From assembly GCA_944392125.1 (NCBI GenBank), contig CALXVP010000013.1, positions 1-39,029 on the forward strand: DNA of 39,029 bases, read 5' to 3'. The DNA comes from an uncultured Alphaproteobacteria bacterium (GTDB lineage Bacteria; Pseudomonadota; Alphaproteobacteria; CAAHEQ01; UBA3637). The notes beneath the pieces are model-generated. The model was not told where the DNA came from, ran no database searches, and was given only the letters and a program-made list of their open reading frames with translations. Shown here piece by piece: positions 7,412 through 14,434 of the stretch. The number at the start of each line of letters is the position of its first letter. Within the stretch, counting starts at the first letter, position 1. The translations under genes and the position numbers were made by a program.

Positions 7412-8815
7412 TTGACGGAGAGCTCGGATAAACTTGATTTTTCACGCTTGAATAATGAAGATAATTCTCTTATCTCATGGGAGGATTTGTTTCCGGAATA
7501 CGCTATCGGCGGGCAAACATTTCAAAGCGGAGAATCTGCGTTTTCTGCCGGATTTAATACTCAAAATCAAAAATCCTCATCCTCTCAACAAACAAGCACA
7601 CAAGCCGATATTACCACCCATTCATCAGGACCGGCAAATGCCGTTGTGTATGAGGGATCGCAATCGCCTTTACCCGCTTCTTCCGAAGTAACTATTGGGA
7701 AGCATTCGGCATTTTTCACGGAGAACAATACCCACACTGAGAGAAATACCCATAAAGAAACGTCCTCTGCCGAAAAACGCAAGATGGATGTTTTGACACT
7801 GACTGACTTACCCGATACCCCCTCTTTACTGGACGATGTTGTAACGGTTATCCCCGAAGAACAAGCAAAATCAACCGCCCCCTCACAGGCACACGGCTTC
7901 AACGAGCAACCGTCCGTGCCCCCCTCACAAGCGCACGGCTTCAATGAGCAATCGTCCACATCTCCCGCACAGGCGCACAGCTTCACCGAACAATCGTCCA
8001 CACCGCCCGCACAGGCGCACGGGTTCGCCGAGCAATCGTCCACATCTCCCGCACAGGCGCACAGCTTCACCGAACAATCGTCCAAACCGCCCGCACAGGC
8101 GCACGGGTTCGCCGAACAATTGTCAACACCCCACGCACAGGCGAACGCCTCAGAAACAAACGCGCAAATGCCCAAATCCACTGAACAAACGCAACTGTCG
8201 GATATGGGTTGGCTTGATAATGCACTGAAAAATGTCAATCAAGAAATAATTACCGGCGATCAGCTGACTAAAAATCAAGATTACTGGGCAAATCGGTTTA
8301 ATCAACTGAATTTTCCGGGGATGGATTTAATGGCTGTTTCCTATATCGGCTCATTCACGTATGATATGCTGGAACAACATTTACTTTTAAAACGCGTTGT
8401 GCGCGATTTTGTGCGTCTGTTAAGTTATAATTACACCATGGAACTGCGCTCGGCAGGCGTTTCGGAAGAAGGTATTTTTTATATGAAAAAAGGGAAGATT
8501 CCCGAAAACTATACCGTTCATTTAAAATATCCTCCCGAATATGGTGGAACGATTGACTTTAATAATATGGTATTTATGCAGGATAAACCCTTTCATGATA
8601 TGATTCATGCTTATATGGATGAGCAGATTCTCACGGCAACGGGTATTTCATATCCGCCGTTATTATATGTGCCTGCCCCAGTCGGAAAAATTTACGTGCC
8701 GTTCGGAATGTTTACGGGTTCCGGCGGGAAAAATAAACAAGATAGAAGTGTCTACGCCGGCTTTTCCAAAGCAGCTTTTGAAAAAATCGCTTTAAAGTCT
8801 ATGCCCGGGAGGTAA
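7412..8815 (+). CDS. Repeat-linker protein with HNH-like nuclease domain
   Basis: 467 aa from a TTG start (AAAGGA 11 nt upstream; the VirD4 stop is only 6 nt before). The N-terminal half is low complexity, Ser/Thr/Gln rich, with six 14-aa repeats at residues 159-242. The C-terminal part (about 270-467) is folded. There VHLKYPPEYGG - FNNMVFM - PFHDMIH reproduces the HNH pattern: His370, Asn385, His395/His399, with the GG turn and the NxVxM core. One deviation is Leu where many families have a second His. Reading: an HNH-type toxin carried behind a disordered secretion region, since the next gene is SUKH-like. Alternative: a structural HNH-fold coupling subunit like DotN/IcmJ. It has no signal peptide, consistent with T4SS export. 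Confidence 0.7.
   Translation: MTESSDKLDFSRLNNEDNSLISWEDLFPEYAIGGQTFQSGESAFSAGFNTQNQKSSSSQQTSTQADITTHSSGPANAVVYEGSQSPLPASSEVTIGKHSAFFTENNTHTERNTHKETSSAEKRKMDVLTLTDLPDTPSLLDDVVTVIPEEQAKSTAPSQAHGFNEQPSVPPSQAHGFNEQSSTSPAQAHSFTEQSSTPPAQAHGFAEQSSTSPAQAHSFTEQSSKPPAQAHGFAEQLSTPHAQANASETNAQMPKSTEQTQLSDMGWLDNALKNVNQEIITGDQLTKNQDYWANRFNQLNFPGMDLMAVSYIGSFTYDMLEQHLLLKRVVRDFVRLLSYNYTMELRSAGVSEEGIFYMKKGKIPENYTVHLKYPPEYGGTIDFNNMVFMQDKPFHDMIHAYMDEQILTATGISYPPLLYVPAPVGKIYVPFGMFTGSGGKNKQDRSVYAGFSKAAFEKIALKSMPGR
7886..8137 (+). repeat. Six 42-bp tandem repeats inside the HNH protein
   Basis: Each encodes 14 residues of the type QAHGFNEQSSTSPA. Units alternate between GFAEQ and SFTEQ versions, so a second-order 84-bp period is visible. 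Such arrays are prone to length change; they form a flexible Pro/Gln-rich linker. Confidence 0.9.
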
Positions 8816-8816
8816 T

Positions 8817-9263
8817 ATGCGCACACTCGTTCAAGTTCTCAAAAAAGTTTATCAAGATTACGCTATTTTATATCCCCCTGCCGAGAACATAGAAATCAGC
8901 AACGTGTATACGGCATTGTTAGAAGGCGGTTATGGCAGATTGCCGGGGGATTATGCTACATTTTTAATGATGACGGACGGTCTTTTTTGGAATGGATTAG
9001 AACTTTTTTCCACGCAAGAGCACGAACGCAATAACGGAGCACACTTTCATCGTGCCATTGTGCCGATGCAGGCTTCATTCTCTTCCAATCCGATGTTAAA
9101 AAAGAAAATTATTTTAGGCATCGCTCCCGAAGAATTGATTGCTTATGATGCCACGCGCAAAGAGTATCAAATTATTGACAGGCACTCTTACACCGTTTTT
9201 GTAAAATTTCCGAATTTTGCCGATATTTTATATTTTTACGTGCGCAACGTTTTAGATAAATAA
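8817..9263 (+). CDS. SUKH (SMI1/KNR4, YrhA-like) protein
   Basis: 148 aa. The core LPGDYATFLMMTDGLFWNGLELFS is the SUKH-fold signature (LPxxYxxFLxxxNGxxxNG), and the C-terminal half (GIAPEELIAYDATRKEYQIID) fits the closing strands. SUKH proteins are known mainly as immunity proteins of nuclease toxins in contact-dependent and polymorphic toxin systems. The ATG lies 1 nt after the stop of the HNH-domain gene with GGGAGG spanning that junction, so the two are translationally coupled. That pairing is the main reason to see it as immunity to the 7412-8815 product. A chaperone or adaptor role at VirD4 cannot be excluded. Last gene of the operon. Confidence 0.75.
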   Translation: MRTLVQVLKKVYQDYAILYPPAENIEISNVYTALLEGGYGRLPGDYATFLMMTDGLFWNGLELFSTQEHERNNGAHFHRAIVPMQASFSSNPMLKKKIILGIAPEELIAYDATRKEYQIIDRHSYTVFVKFPNFADILYFYVRNVLDK

Positions 9264-9352
9264 AAATGATTCGGCCTAGGTAGCGAACAAGTTATCAAGT
9301 AGCCGATTCCTGTTTTTAAAATTGTTCGCCCCAAAGCCAATGTTTTTGTATT

Positions 9353-9721
9353 TCAAATCACTTTCAGCAAAGCATCCAACGCAGACACATATCGGCGTTG
9401 CGCCGTGCGTTCACTGATGCCGAACTCATAGGCAATTTTCTTCCAACTCCATTCTTGTGAACGGCGTTTAACGATGTGTCTTTTTTCGGGTGCCAACATC
9501 GGAATCCACCGAAACATTACCTTTTCCCAAAGGAATAAATCTTCTCGCGTCGGACATTCGTGAATACTTTTTTCCTTAAAAATTTCATCAATCGGTCGCT
9601 CATCAGGCAACAAAACAATTTTTCCCAATGATGCCCGCAACCGTTTTAATGATGAAAGCGGTAATTGCTTATCCACCCAAAAGGCGCGTCTTAAATCATT
9701 CTCTAATTCTTTTCTGTTCAT
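9353..9721 (-). CDS. DUF6362 helix-turn-helix protein
   Basis: 122 aa. WEKVMFRWIPML, followed by KRRSQEWSWKKIAYEFGISERTAQRRYVSAL, is the hallmark of the alphaproteobacterial DUF6362 family: a tryptophan-rich segment and a sigma-70 region-4-like HTH at about residues 90-117. These proteins are usually found in prophage or gene-transfer-agent-like gene sets and probably bind DNA. It follows the VRR-NUC-like gene (17-nt gap) on the same transcript, under the operator-bearing promoter at 10238-10266. Role inferred only. Confidence 0.75.
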   Translation of the reverse strand: MNRKELENDLRRAFWVDKQLPLSSLKRLRASLGKIVLLPDERPIDEIFKEKSIHECPTREDLFLWEKVMFRWIPMLAPEKRHIVKRRSQEWSWKKIAYEFGISERTAQRRYVSALDALLKVI

Positions 9722-9738
9722 AGACTCCCTCCGTCTGA

Positions 9739-10215
9739 TTATTTAACAGTCTGTTGCTCAAAAGGATTTTTCTTTTTGTGTTTGGAGCTTAATCCCCAAT
9801 CGGCTAATGTTTTGATAAACTCGTCAACTGTGTGGCAAACACCCCATTTATGCCCCTCTGCCTGCAAAAAATCGCGAAATTCAGATTGTTCGCGCGTTAA
9901 TTTATCTTTGCCGAATTTAAAGAAAATGTATCCCGTTTCGCCGTTTTTAAGCGAAATCCATAAATCGGGAAATCCGTTGCGAATACCCATCTTTTTTGCC
10001 GTATCTGCTTGTATGGGCATATTCGGGCTTTCATGCCCCGCAAAATGAATCCGATACCGAGCGTTTTCTATATTCCATGTTGCCCACGAAATACAGGCTT
10101 TTTGTAATTCCGCCTGTGAATTAATGTTTCTCCCGAATCGAACATCCGCATATAATACCGGTATATCAAATTTATATAATTGCCCGACGGCACGTGTGTA
10201 TGAAATGTGTTTCAT
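9739..10215 (-). CDS. VRR-NUC-like protein, probably inactive
   Basis: 158 aa from the ATG at 10215, which has GGAGAA just before it; an upstream in-frame Met at 10266 lies inside the promoter and is rejected. VRR-NUC domains are PD-(D/E)XK nucleases of phages and FAN1. Here GFPDL keeps the first Asp (D84), and KLTREQ keeps the downstream Gln motif, but the ExK strand reads GYIFFKFG instead of the usual GYIELK: the catalytic Glu is Phe98, while Lys100 remains. The enzyme is therefore likely dead or uses another residue. First gene of the repressor-controlled minus-strand operon with the DUF6362 gene. Confidence 0.75.
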   Translation of the reverse strand: MKHISYTRAVGQLYKFDIPVLYADVRFGRNINSQAELQKACISWATWNIENARYRIHFAGHESPNMPIQADTAKKMGIRNGFPDLWISLKNGETGYIFFKFGKDKLTREQSEFRDFLQAEGHKWGVCHTVDEFIKTLADWGLSSKHKKKNPFEQQTVK

Positions 10216-10237
10216 TGCTTTTCTCCTTCCTTTTGAA

Positions 10238-10266
10238 TATATATTACATTTAATGTAATTTGTCAA
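10238..10266 (-). promoter_or_regulatory. Promoter with operator in its spacer
   Basis: On the minus strand TTGACA (10261-10266), 17 nt, TATATA (10238-10243). The spacer is filled by the perfect 15-bp palindrome TTACATTTAATGTAA (10244-10258). A repressor bound there would block RNA polymerase. It serves the VRR-NUC-like/DUF6362 operon; further AATGTA half-sites lie at 10274-10290. Confidence 0.7.
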
Positions 10267-10302
10267 TACAAAAAATGTAATAAAATGTATTTATTTTTTG
10301 AT

Positions 10303-10331
10303 TTGACAAATGTAATTTTTTAAGATAAACT
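10303..10331 (+). promoter_or_regulatory. Repressor gene promoter
   Basis: TTGACA (10303-10308), 17 nt, TAAACT (10326-10331). An AATGTAA half-site overlaps the spacer just after the -35, so the repressor probably also controls itself. Divergent to the 10238-10266 promoter, as in a phage switch. Confidence 0.6.
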
Positions 10332-10355
10332 GAAAAGACTGATAAGGAGAAGAAT

Positions 10356-10835
10356 ATGAAATGGGATTGGCTTGAATCGCGAATCTTGGAAAAGGGGTAT
10401 AAAACAAATGCCGCCTTTGCGAAGGCTATTGATTGGCCGAGCACACGTATTTCCGAGCTTATTCATAATTCACCGGTAAACGGCGGGAAGCAACGGCGTA
10501 TTCCGGCAAATCGGATTGCCGTTTTTGCCGAAAAGCTGGGGATTGATGCCAAAAGTTTGCTTGACTATAATGAGGACCGATGCGATTTTGTGCGCTTTTC
10601 GGAAGCGGAAAACGAATCGAATCGCACGGATTATGATAAAGAAATCATTATTCTGATCTATGAAACAGTGCATACCTTTTTACAAGAACGGAATTTACAG
10701 TTAAAGCCACGAAAAGAAATTGAACTCGTATTTTCATTATATGATAAAATTAAAGATACACCCCGCCAAAACCGCATGGCAGAGATTATTTCAATCGCCG
10801 AAATTTTAGCTCAAAATCAAGTTATTTCTGCCTGA
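10356..10835 (+). CDS. Cro/CI-type (XRE-like) repressor
   Basis: 159 aa, AAGGAG ribosome site. Residues 1-65 form an HTH of the lambda-repressor type: TNAAFAKAIDWPSTRISELIHN is the scanning/recognition helix pair, followed by IPANRIAVFAEKLGIDAKSLL. The C-terminal half (about 85-159) is helical and may dimerise; there is no LexA/S24 protease Ser-Lys motif in the sequence. It is transcribed divergently from the VRR-NUC-like operon, and the intergenic region carries dyads that it most likely binds. The same dyads lie before the 11833 gene, suggesting a small regulon. Confidence 0.75.
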   Translation: MKWDWLESRILEKGYKTNAAFAKAIDWPSTRISELIHNSPVNGGKQRRIPANRIAVFAEKLGIDAKSLLDYNEDRCDFVRFSEAENESNRTDYDKEIIILIYETVHTFLQERNLQLKPRKEIELVFSLYDKIKDTPRQNRMAEIISIAEILAQNQVISA

Positions 10836-10901
10836 TTCTTGTTTTTAAGCGCATTTTGTCATACAATAGTATATATTTTACAACCATAGATTGAGGACAA
10901 A

Positions 10902-11381
10902 ATGAACAAACAACAAATTGTAAATTATACCCGCGAAATTCTCTCTGAAGCCATTTCCTCCACTACAACGGAAAAAGCCGATAACAAACGCGAACCCGAC
11001 TCTGTTCCGATTACGAATATCATTGTAACAAATCGCGGGGAATCTTGGATAATGATGTTTTTAGTCTGCCTTATTTTTTTATTTTTCCAAACTATTTTAC
11101 CTGTAAAAGCCGTCATTTTATATCCTATTATTCAAAGCGATGAACATCTTACCGCCAAAAAGCAATTCCTCGTCCGCGCCATGCACCAAAACAACCCTTA
11201 CTATGTCAACCAATCCGTTATTCAAAATGAGCCTCGCTCTGATAAACAACAAATAGAATCAAAGCATGCCACACGGCAACCCTGCGAAAGAGACGCTTTA
11301 TCAATACCCATTATCAACACAAACGGGCTTAATTCATCGCAATCACTTAATGCCCTCATTACCACCCAATTAAAATACTGA
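10902..11381 (+). CDS. Hypothetical single-pass membrane protein
   Basis: 159 aa, not recognised. TTGAGGAC lies just before the ATG. A cytosolic Lys/Glu/Thr-rich N-terminus (1-45) leads into one membrane helix at about residues 50-72 (WIMMFLVCLIFLFFQTIL), then a polar outer part rich in Asn and Gln. A weak promoter (TTGTTT, 17 nt, TACAAT at 10862-10867) precedes it. It stands between the repressor and the small-peptide operon. Confidence 0.6.
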   Translation: MNKQQIVNYTREILSEAISSTTTEKADNKREPDSVPITNIIVTNRGESWIMMFLVCLIFLFFQTILPVKAVILYPIIQSDEHLTAKKQFLVRAMHQNNPYYVNQSVIQNEPRSDKQQIESKHATRQPCERDALSIPIINTNGLNSSQSLNALITTQLKY

Positions 11382-11402
11382 AACAAAAGTCAATGTAATT
11401 TA

Positions 11403-11474
11403 TTACAATAAAATACATAATCCAAAAATAATACCTGATAAAACAATACCACTGTAAATATCAGAGACTGTCAT
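11403..11474 (-). CDS. 23-aa hydrophobic peptide
   Basis: The peptide begins MTVSDIYSGIVL and ends GLCILL; one membrane helix fills residues 5-23. A strong GGAGGG site sits 5 nt before the ATG, and the gene starts 11 nt after the stop of 11486-11833 on the same strand, so it reads as the second gene of that operon. Small, operator-controlled, membrane-spanning peptides of this size are often toxins, leader peptides or subunits of membrane complexes. Which one applies cannot be told; the case for translation rests on the ribosome site and operon position. Confidence 0.5.
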   Translation of the reverse strand: MTVSDIYSGIVLSGIIFGLCILL

Positions 11475-11485
11475 TTTTCCCTCCG

Positions 11486-11833
11486 TTAAAAATCTTCTTC
11501 AATCAAATTCCAAATAAGAGCACTGATTCGGTTATATAATTTTCTATTACGTGTTGCTTTTTGCCATTTTTGTTCGGCTCTTGTGCCATAACATAAAATG
11601 TAATACCAGCCTTTCAGCAATAATTCTCGCTTGAATGTTTCGCGCTTTATCGGATACGCCTCAGAGGCATCATAATCGTAATCAACAATACCGTTCAGTG
11701 TGCAAACAACTTGAAAACTTTCAAGTGATTTAAAATTTATATCCGTATCTTCAATAAGTTGTTCAATATAATCCTCCAACGCATAAATAAAATCTTTCGG
11801 GGAATGTTTTTTTTGTGATGTTTGTTTCGGCAT
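11486..11833 (-). CDS. Hypothetical protein, 115 aa
   Basis: Not recognised. Start supported by AAAGGAG 7 nt upstream. Residues 1-12 are basic; the rest is mixed acidic/aromatic (LEDYIEQLIEDTD, KGWYYILCYG, RISALIWNLIEEDF) and looks like a small helical cytosolic protein. Its promoter carries the same dyad operators as the repressor cassette, which places it in that regulon. It is cotranscribed with the 23-aa peptide. Confidence 0.7.
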   Translation of the reverse strand: MPKQTSQKKHSPKDFIYALEDYIEQLIEDTDINFKSLESFQVVCTLNGIVDYDYDASEAYPIKRETFKRELLLKGWYYILCYGTRAEQKWQKATRNRKLYNRISALIWNLIEEDF

Positions 11834-11849
11834 GGTTTCTCCTTTCTTT

Positions 11850-11896
11850 TTACATATTATGTAATTTATAAGAAGATGTCAATACATTTAATGTAA
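11850..11896 (-). promoter_or_regulatory. Promoter flanked by two repressor operators
   Basis: On the minus strand TTGACA (11877-11882), 17 nt, TAATAT (11854-11859). The -10 lies inside the palindrome TTACATATTATGTAA (11850-11864); a second near-palindrome (11882-11896, ATACATTTAATGTAA) touches the -35. Both have the TTACAT...ATGTAA form of the site at 10244-10258. Confidence 0.7.
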
Positions 11897-12122
11897 TTTT
11901 TAGTAATTTTATTATGGGTATCATTTAGCATGCGATTATTTTTTTTACGAAAGAATTTGGACTTTGTGCCTAGCGGGAGTTAGGCAAGGAATCGTTTGTC
12001 AACAGATTAGGAGGAGACAGCGTTAACCTGAATGAAGGGAAAGGTAATGACTGCCGGACTTTTGAAAAGAAGTAATTTGAATTAAATTGATACTAAATTT
12101 GTGTTATCTCATCAAAAAATCA

Positions 12123-12151
12123 TTGCATTATTTCAAAAAAAAGGATATAAT
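12123..12151 (+). promoter_or_regulatory. Strong promoter, 100-nt leader; gap 11897-12261
   Basis: TTGCAT (12123-12128), 17 nt, a perfect TATAAT (12146-12151). The leader to the ATG at 12262 is about 104 nt and contains AAAAAATC (12202-12209) pairing with GATTTTTT (12228-12235) ahead of a T-run, a possible attenuator. In the rest of the gap (11897-12122) I see a small hairpin GCCTA/TAGGC near 11967 and no convincing gene. Confidence 0.6.
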
Positions 12152-12261
12152 AATACGCATATTTTAACATACACGCGGAAAAATCAATACGGGAAAGAGC
12201 CAAAAAATCGGCGCACTTTCACGGCGAGATTTTTTATTCCGAAAAACAGTGAGGATATAAT

Positions 12262-12915
12262 ATGCACACATTAACAAACGGCGAAATTATTTTTAATCCC
12301 AAAACAATATCAGATGCCAAACGCTTAAAAAAATATCTGATGCAAATCAATTCGGCAGAACGCAAAGAGTCCGAATCGAGTGCTCATGCTTTTCAAAACG
12401 GGCAACAAAAGCCTTGTCGTTTGCTCACATCTCAGGGGTCTTTTGATGATAAATCAACCTTTAAAATGCACTATCGCTATCATACGTTTGACTTTTTAAT
12501 TCCGGGCAAAAAAGAAAATACCTTTAATGTTTACACAATTCAACTTAACTTTCATCAATCGTTGATTCCCGACGGGCCTCAAAAGGAAGCCTGGATTAAA
12601 CAACAAGTTGCCGAAAACCCCGGCACAACCGATGAGGATTTCAGATATGAAGGCACGTATGAAACACATTTGGATGAATGCGTTATTTATACCGGAAAAG
12701 AGCAAGTTTTCTCCACCTTGCGCTTTCAGAATGATTCGCAACGTTCCGTATTGGCACAAGCATACGATTGTCTGAAAAACGAGCCGAGTTTTAAACCCGT
12801 CAGAGAAGCATTTTACAGCCTTTTGCTCCCGAAAGCCGAGCAAGTTGTATCTACGCAACAAGCCAATACTTTGGCACGGCTCCGTTTGACGCGTTCACAT
12901 ACCCGCGGAGAGTAA
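12262..12915 (+). CDS. Hypothetical protein, 217 aa
   Basis: Not recognised. GAGGATAT precedes the ATG. No signal peptide or membrane helix; a beta-rich centre (KMHYRYHTFDFLIPGK, NVYTIQLNFHQSL) and a basic C-terminus (ARLRLTRSHTRGE). It is cotranscribed with the HAD-like gene that begins 6 nt after its stop, so the two likely act together. The strong promoter at 12123-12151 drives both. Confidence 0.7.
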   Translation: MHTLTNGEIIFNPKTISDAKRLKKYLMQINSAERKESESSAHAFQNGQQKPCRLLTSQGSFDDKSTFKMHYRYHTFDFLIPGKKENTFNVYTIQLNFHQSLIPDGPQKEAWIKQQVAENPGTTDEDFRYEGTYETHLDECVIYTGKEQVFSTLRFQNDSQRSVLAQAYDCLKNEPSFKPVREAFYSLLLPKAEQVVSTQQANTLARLRLTRSHTRGE

Positions 12916-12920
12916 ACAAT

Positions 12921-13667
12921 ATGAATGCAACCAGATTATTTGCCATTGGTTGTGATCATGTTCTTTATGCCCCCGAATGCCTTTCTGACAAAAAATTGAT
13001 GGAGGCATTTCACTCTGTGATAAGGGATTATCAACTCCCCGATTCTGTTCTAAATCGGGGAAATTTTTATATCCGTCAACAAAAGTTTAACCATCTGTAT
13101 AATTTAATATTTTGCGTTGCAACAAAGTATCATCTTTCGTATCAAGAGATAACGGAGCACCTCTCCGCACGAACCGACTATTCTGCGATACGTCCCAACC
13201 CTGCCCTCTTGGAAGCCTTACATACACTCGGCGAAAAAAATGAAATTTGCATTTATACCAATCAAGCCGAACCCCATGTGAATGCGGTATTCCAACGCCT
13301 TTTCGGGCAAGATGTTACCCACTGCAAAGGAATCGCTTTATGCCATATCGGAACTTTGCAATCGGGAAATAAACTCTGTGCAAAATATACACCGAAATCA
13401 CTTTGGCTTTTAAGCAAAACATTCGGCGTTTCATTTGAAGATATTTATTTTTTGGATGACTTTAATCCCACAAGCGCCATTAAACCCTCCGTCGGGAAAA
13501 TGTATCAGACCACGCATAATCAGCTCCCCGCACTGCTCAAAATCTTTGCCAACGATTCCACCTCGCAACAGGCAAACCTTATTCAACGACACACACCCTC
13601 CCCCTTTGACAGGCAACTGTTTCTATCGGCTAAAATTTCCGAAAGACTTCTGAACACCCGCGCATAA
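12921..13667 (+). CDS. HAD-fold protein lacking the nucleophile Asp
   Basis: 248 aa. The fold is that of SDT1/pyrimidine 5'-nucleotidase-like HAD hydrolases: FAIGCDHVLY at the N-terminus occupies motif I, ICIYTN (T113) motif II, K159 motif III and IYFLDD (D179/D180) motif IV. Motif I should read DxDxT; here it is G10-C-D12-H-V14, so the nucleophilic Asp is Gly while the second Asp stays. Catalysis by the usual phospho-Asp route should not be possible; a binding or regulatory role is more likely. GGAGAG lies before the ATG. A tail of about 45 residues follows the core. Confidence 0.75.
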   Translation: MNATRLFAIGCDHVLYAPECLSDKKLMEAFHSVIRDYQLPDSVLNRGNFYIRQQKFNHLYNLIFCVATKYHLSYQEITEHLSARTDYSAIRPNPALLEALHTLGEKNEICIYTNQAEPHVNAVFQRLFGQDVTHCKGIALCHIGTLQSGNKLCAKYTPKSLWLLSKTFGVSFEDIYFLDDFNPTSAIKPSVGKMYQTTHNQLPALLKIFANDSTSQQANLIQRHTPSPFDRQLFLSAKISERLLNTRA

Positions 13668-13800
13668 CTCATAAAATATCATCTGTTTGCAAGATGAAAC
13701 AGGGCGTTCATCTGACTGATGATGGACACAATAGTATTCGTTTTATTCGCTGATAAGCAGGTTATTTGACACGCCTCTATCACTTTATAAAACGCATAAA

Positions 13801-13826
13801 AAAGGCCTGCCGATAGGCAAGCCTTT
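13801..13826. terminator. Bidirectional terminator hairpin
   Basis: AAAGGC-C-TGCC, loop GATA, GGCA-A-GCCTTT, with A-rich and T-rich flanks. It sits between the convergent 12921-13667 and 13880-14173 genes and can serve both. Confidence 0.7.
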
Positions 13827-13837
13827 CTATTTCTTTA

Positions 13838-13862
13838 AACCAATACCCAAAGAGTATTGGTT
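13838..13862 (-). terminator. Second hairpin in the convergent gap
   Basis: AACCAATAC, 7-nt loop, GTATTGGTT: a perfect 9-bp stem close to the stop of the minus-strand lipoprotein gene. On the minus strand it is followed by TTTAAAG, a poor U-tract. Confidence 0.45.
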
Positions 13863-13879
13863 AAAATTATCAATTTATA

Positions 13880-14173
13880 TTATTGCACACATACCGTTTG
13901 AGGCGGGATAGTGATAACTAACGGACCCGCAACACCCGGATTGATTTGACAGGCACCACTTGTGCCACAGACATTTGTCCGTGTGCAACAACCGCATGTT
14001 GCCATCGGACGAACCATCATCGGCGCAACAACAGGCGCCGGAGCAGGAGCCGGTGCCGGTTCGGCAACCGGTGTTGCCACTTCATCAACAACCGTATATG
14101 ATTCCGGCTCACCCAGGTATGAGCAACCGGCCAAAACAGAGCATGCAACTGCTAAAACAGCGATTTTTTTCAT
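13880..14173 (-). CDS. Small Pro/Ala- and Cys-rich lipoprotein
   Basis: 97 aa. A signal peptide ends in the lipobox LAGC (Cys17). A Pro/Ala repeat (PAPAPAPAP) forms a stalk, then a Cys-rich knot with TCGCC and seven Cys between residues 59 and 95. GGAGAC precedes the ATG. Expected to be anchored in the outer membrane with the Cys-rich head in the periplasm or at the surface. Family not recognised. Confidence 0.75.
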   Translation of the reverse strand: MKKIAVLAVACSVLAGCSYLGEPESYTVVDEVATPVAEPAPAPAPAPVVAPMMVRPMATCGCCTRTNVCGTSGACQINPGVAGPLVITIPPQTVCVQ

Positions 14174-14434
14174 TAAAAGGTCTCCTTTTTCAGATTTGAT
14201 TTACCAACACAAGCATTATATTAGCACATAGATTTTGTTTTTTCAACTATTTTCGGTAAATTTTTTCACTTTTCTATAATCGTTCATTATGGGTAAAAAC
14301 ACTTGGTTATAACACACCACTTCATATTTTAAAAATCCGAACTACCCAAATACCCCGCTATTGTTTCATCAATAAAGCGCTATCTTTTTTCTCTTTCTGC
14401 CCATACAGATAATCAGCCTCTGACTTGCTTTCCT

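Noticed and set aside
7585..8238. 217-codon antisense frame, Cys-rich
   Set aside because: It mirrors the 42-bp repeats of the HNH-domain gene; no ribosome site, and the sense strand has operon context.
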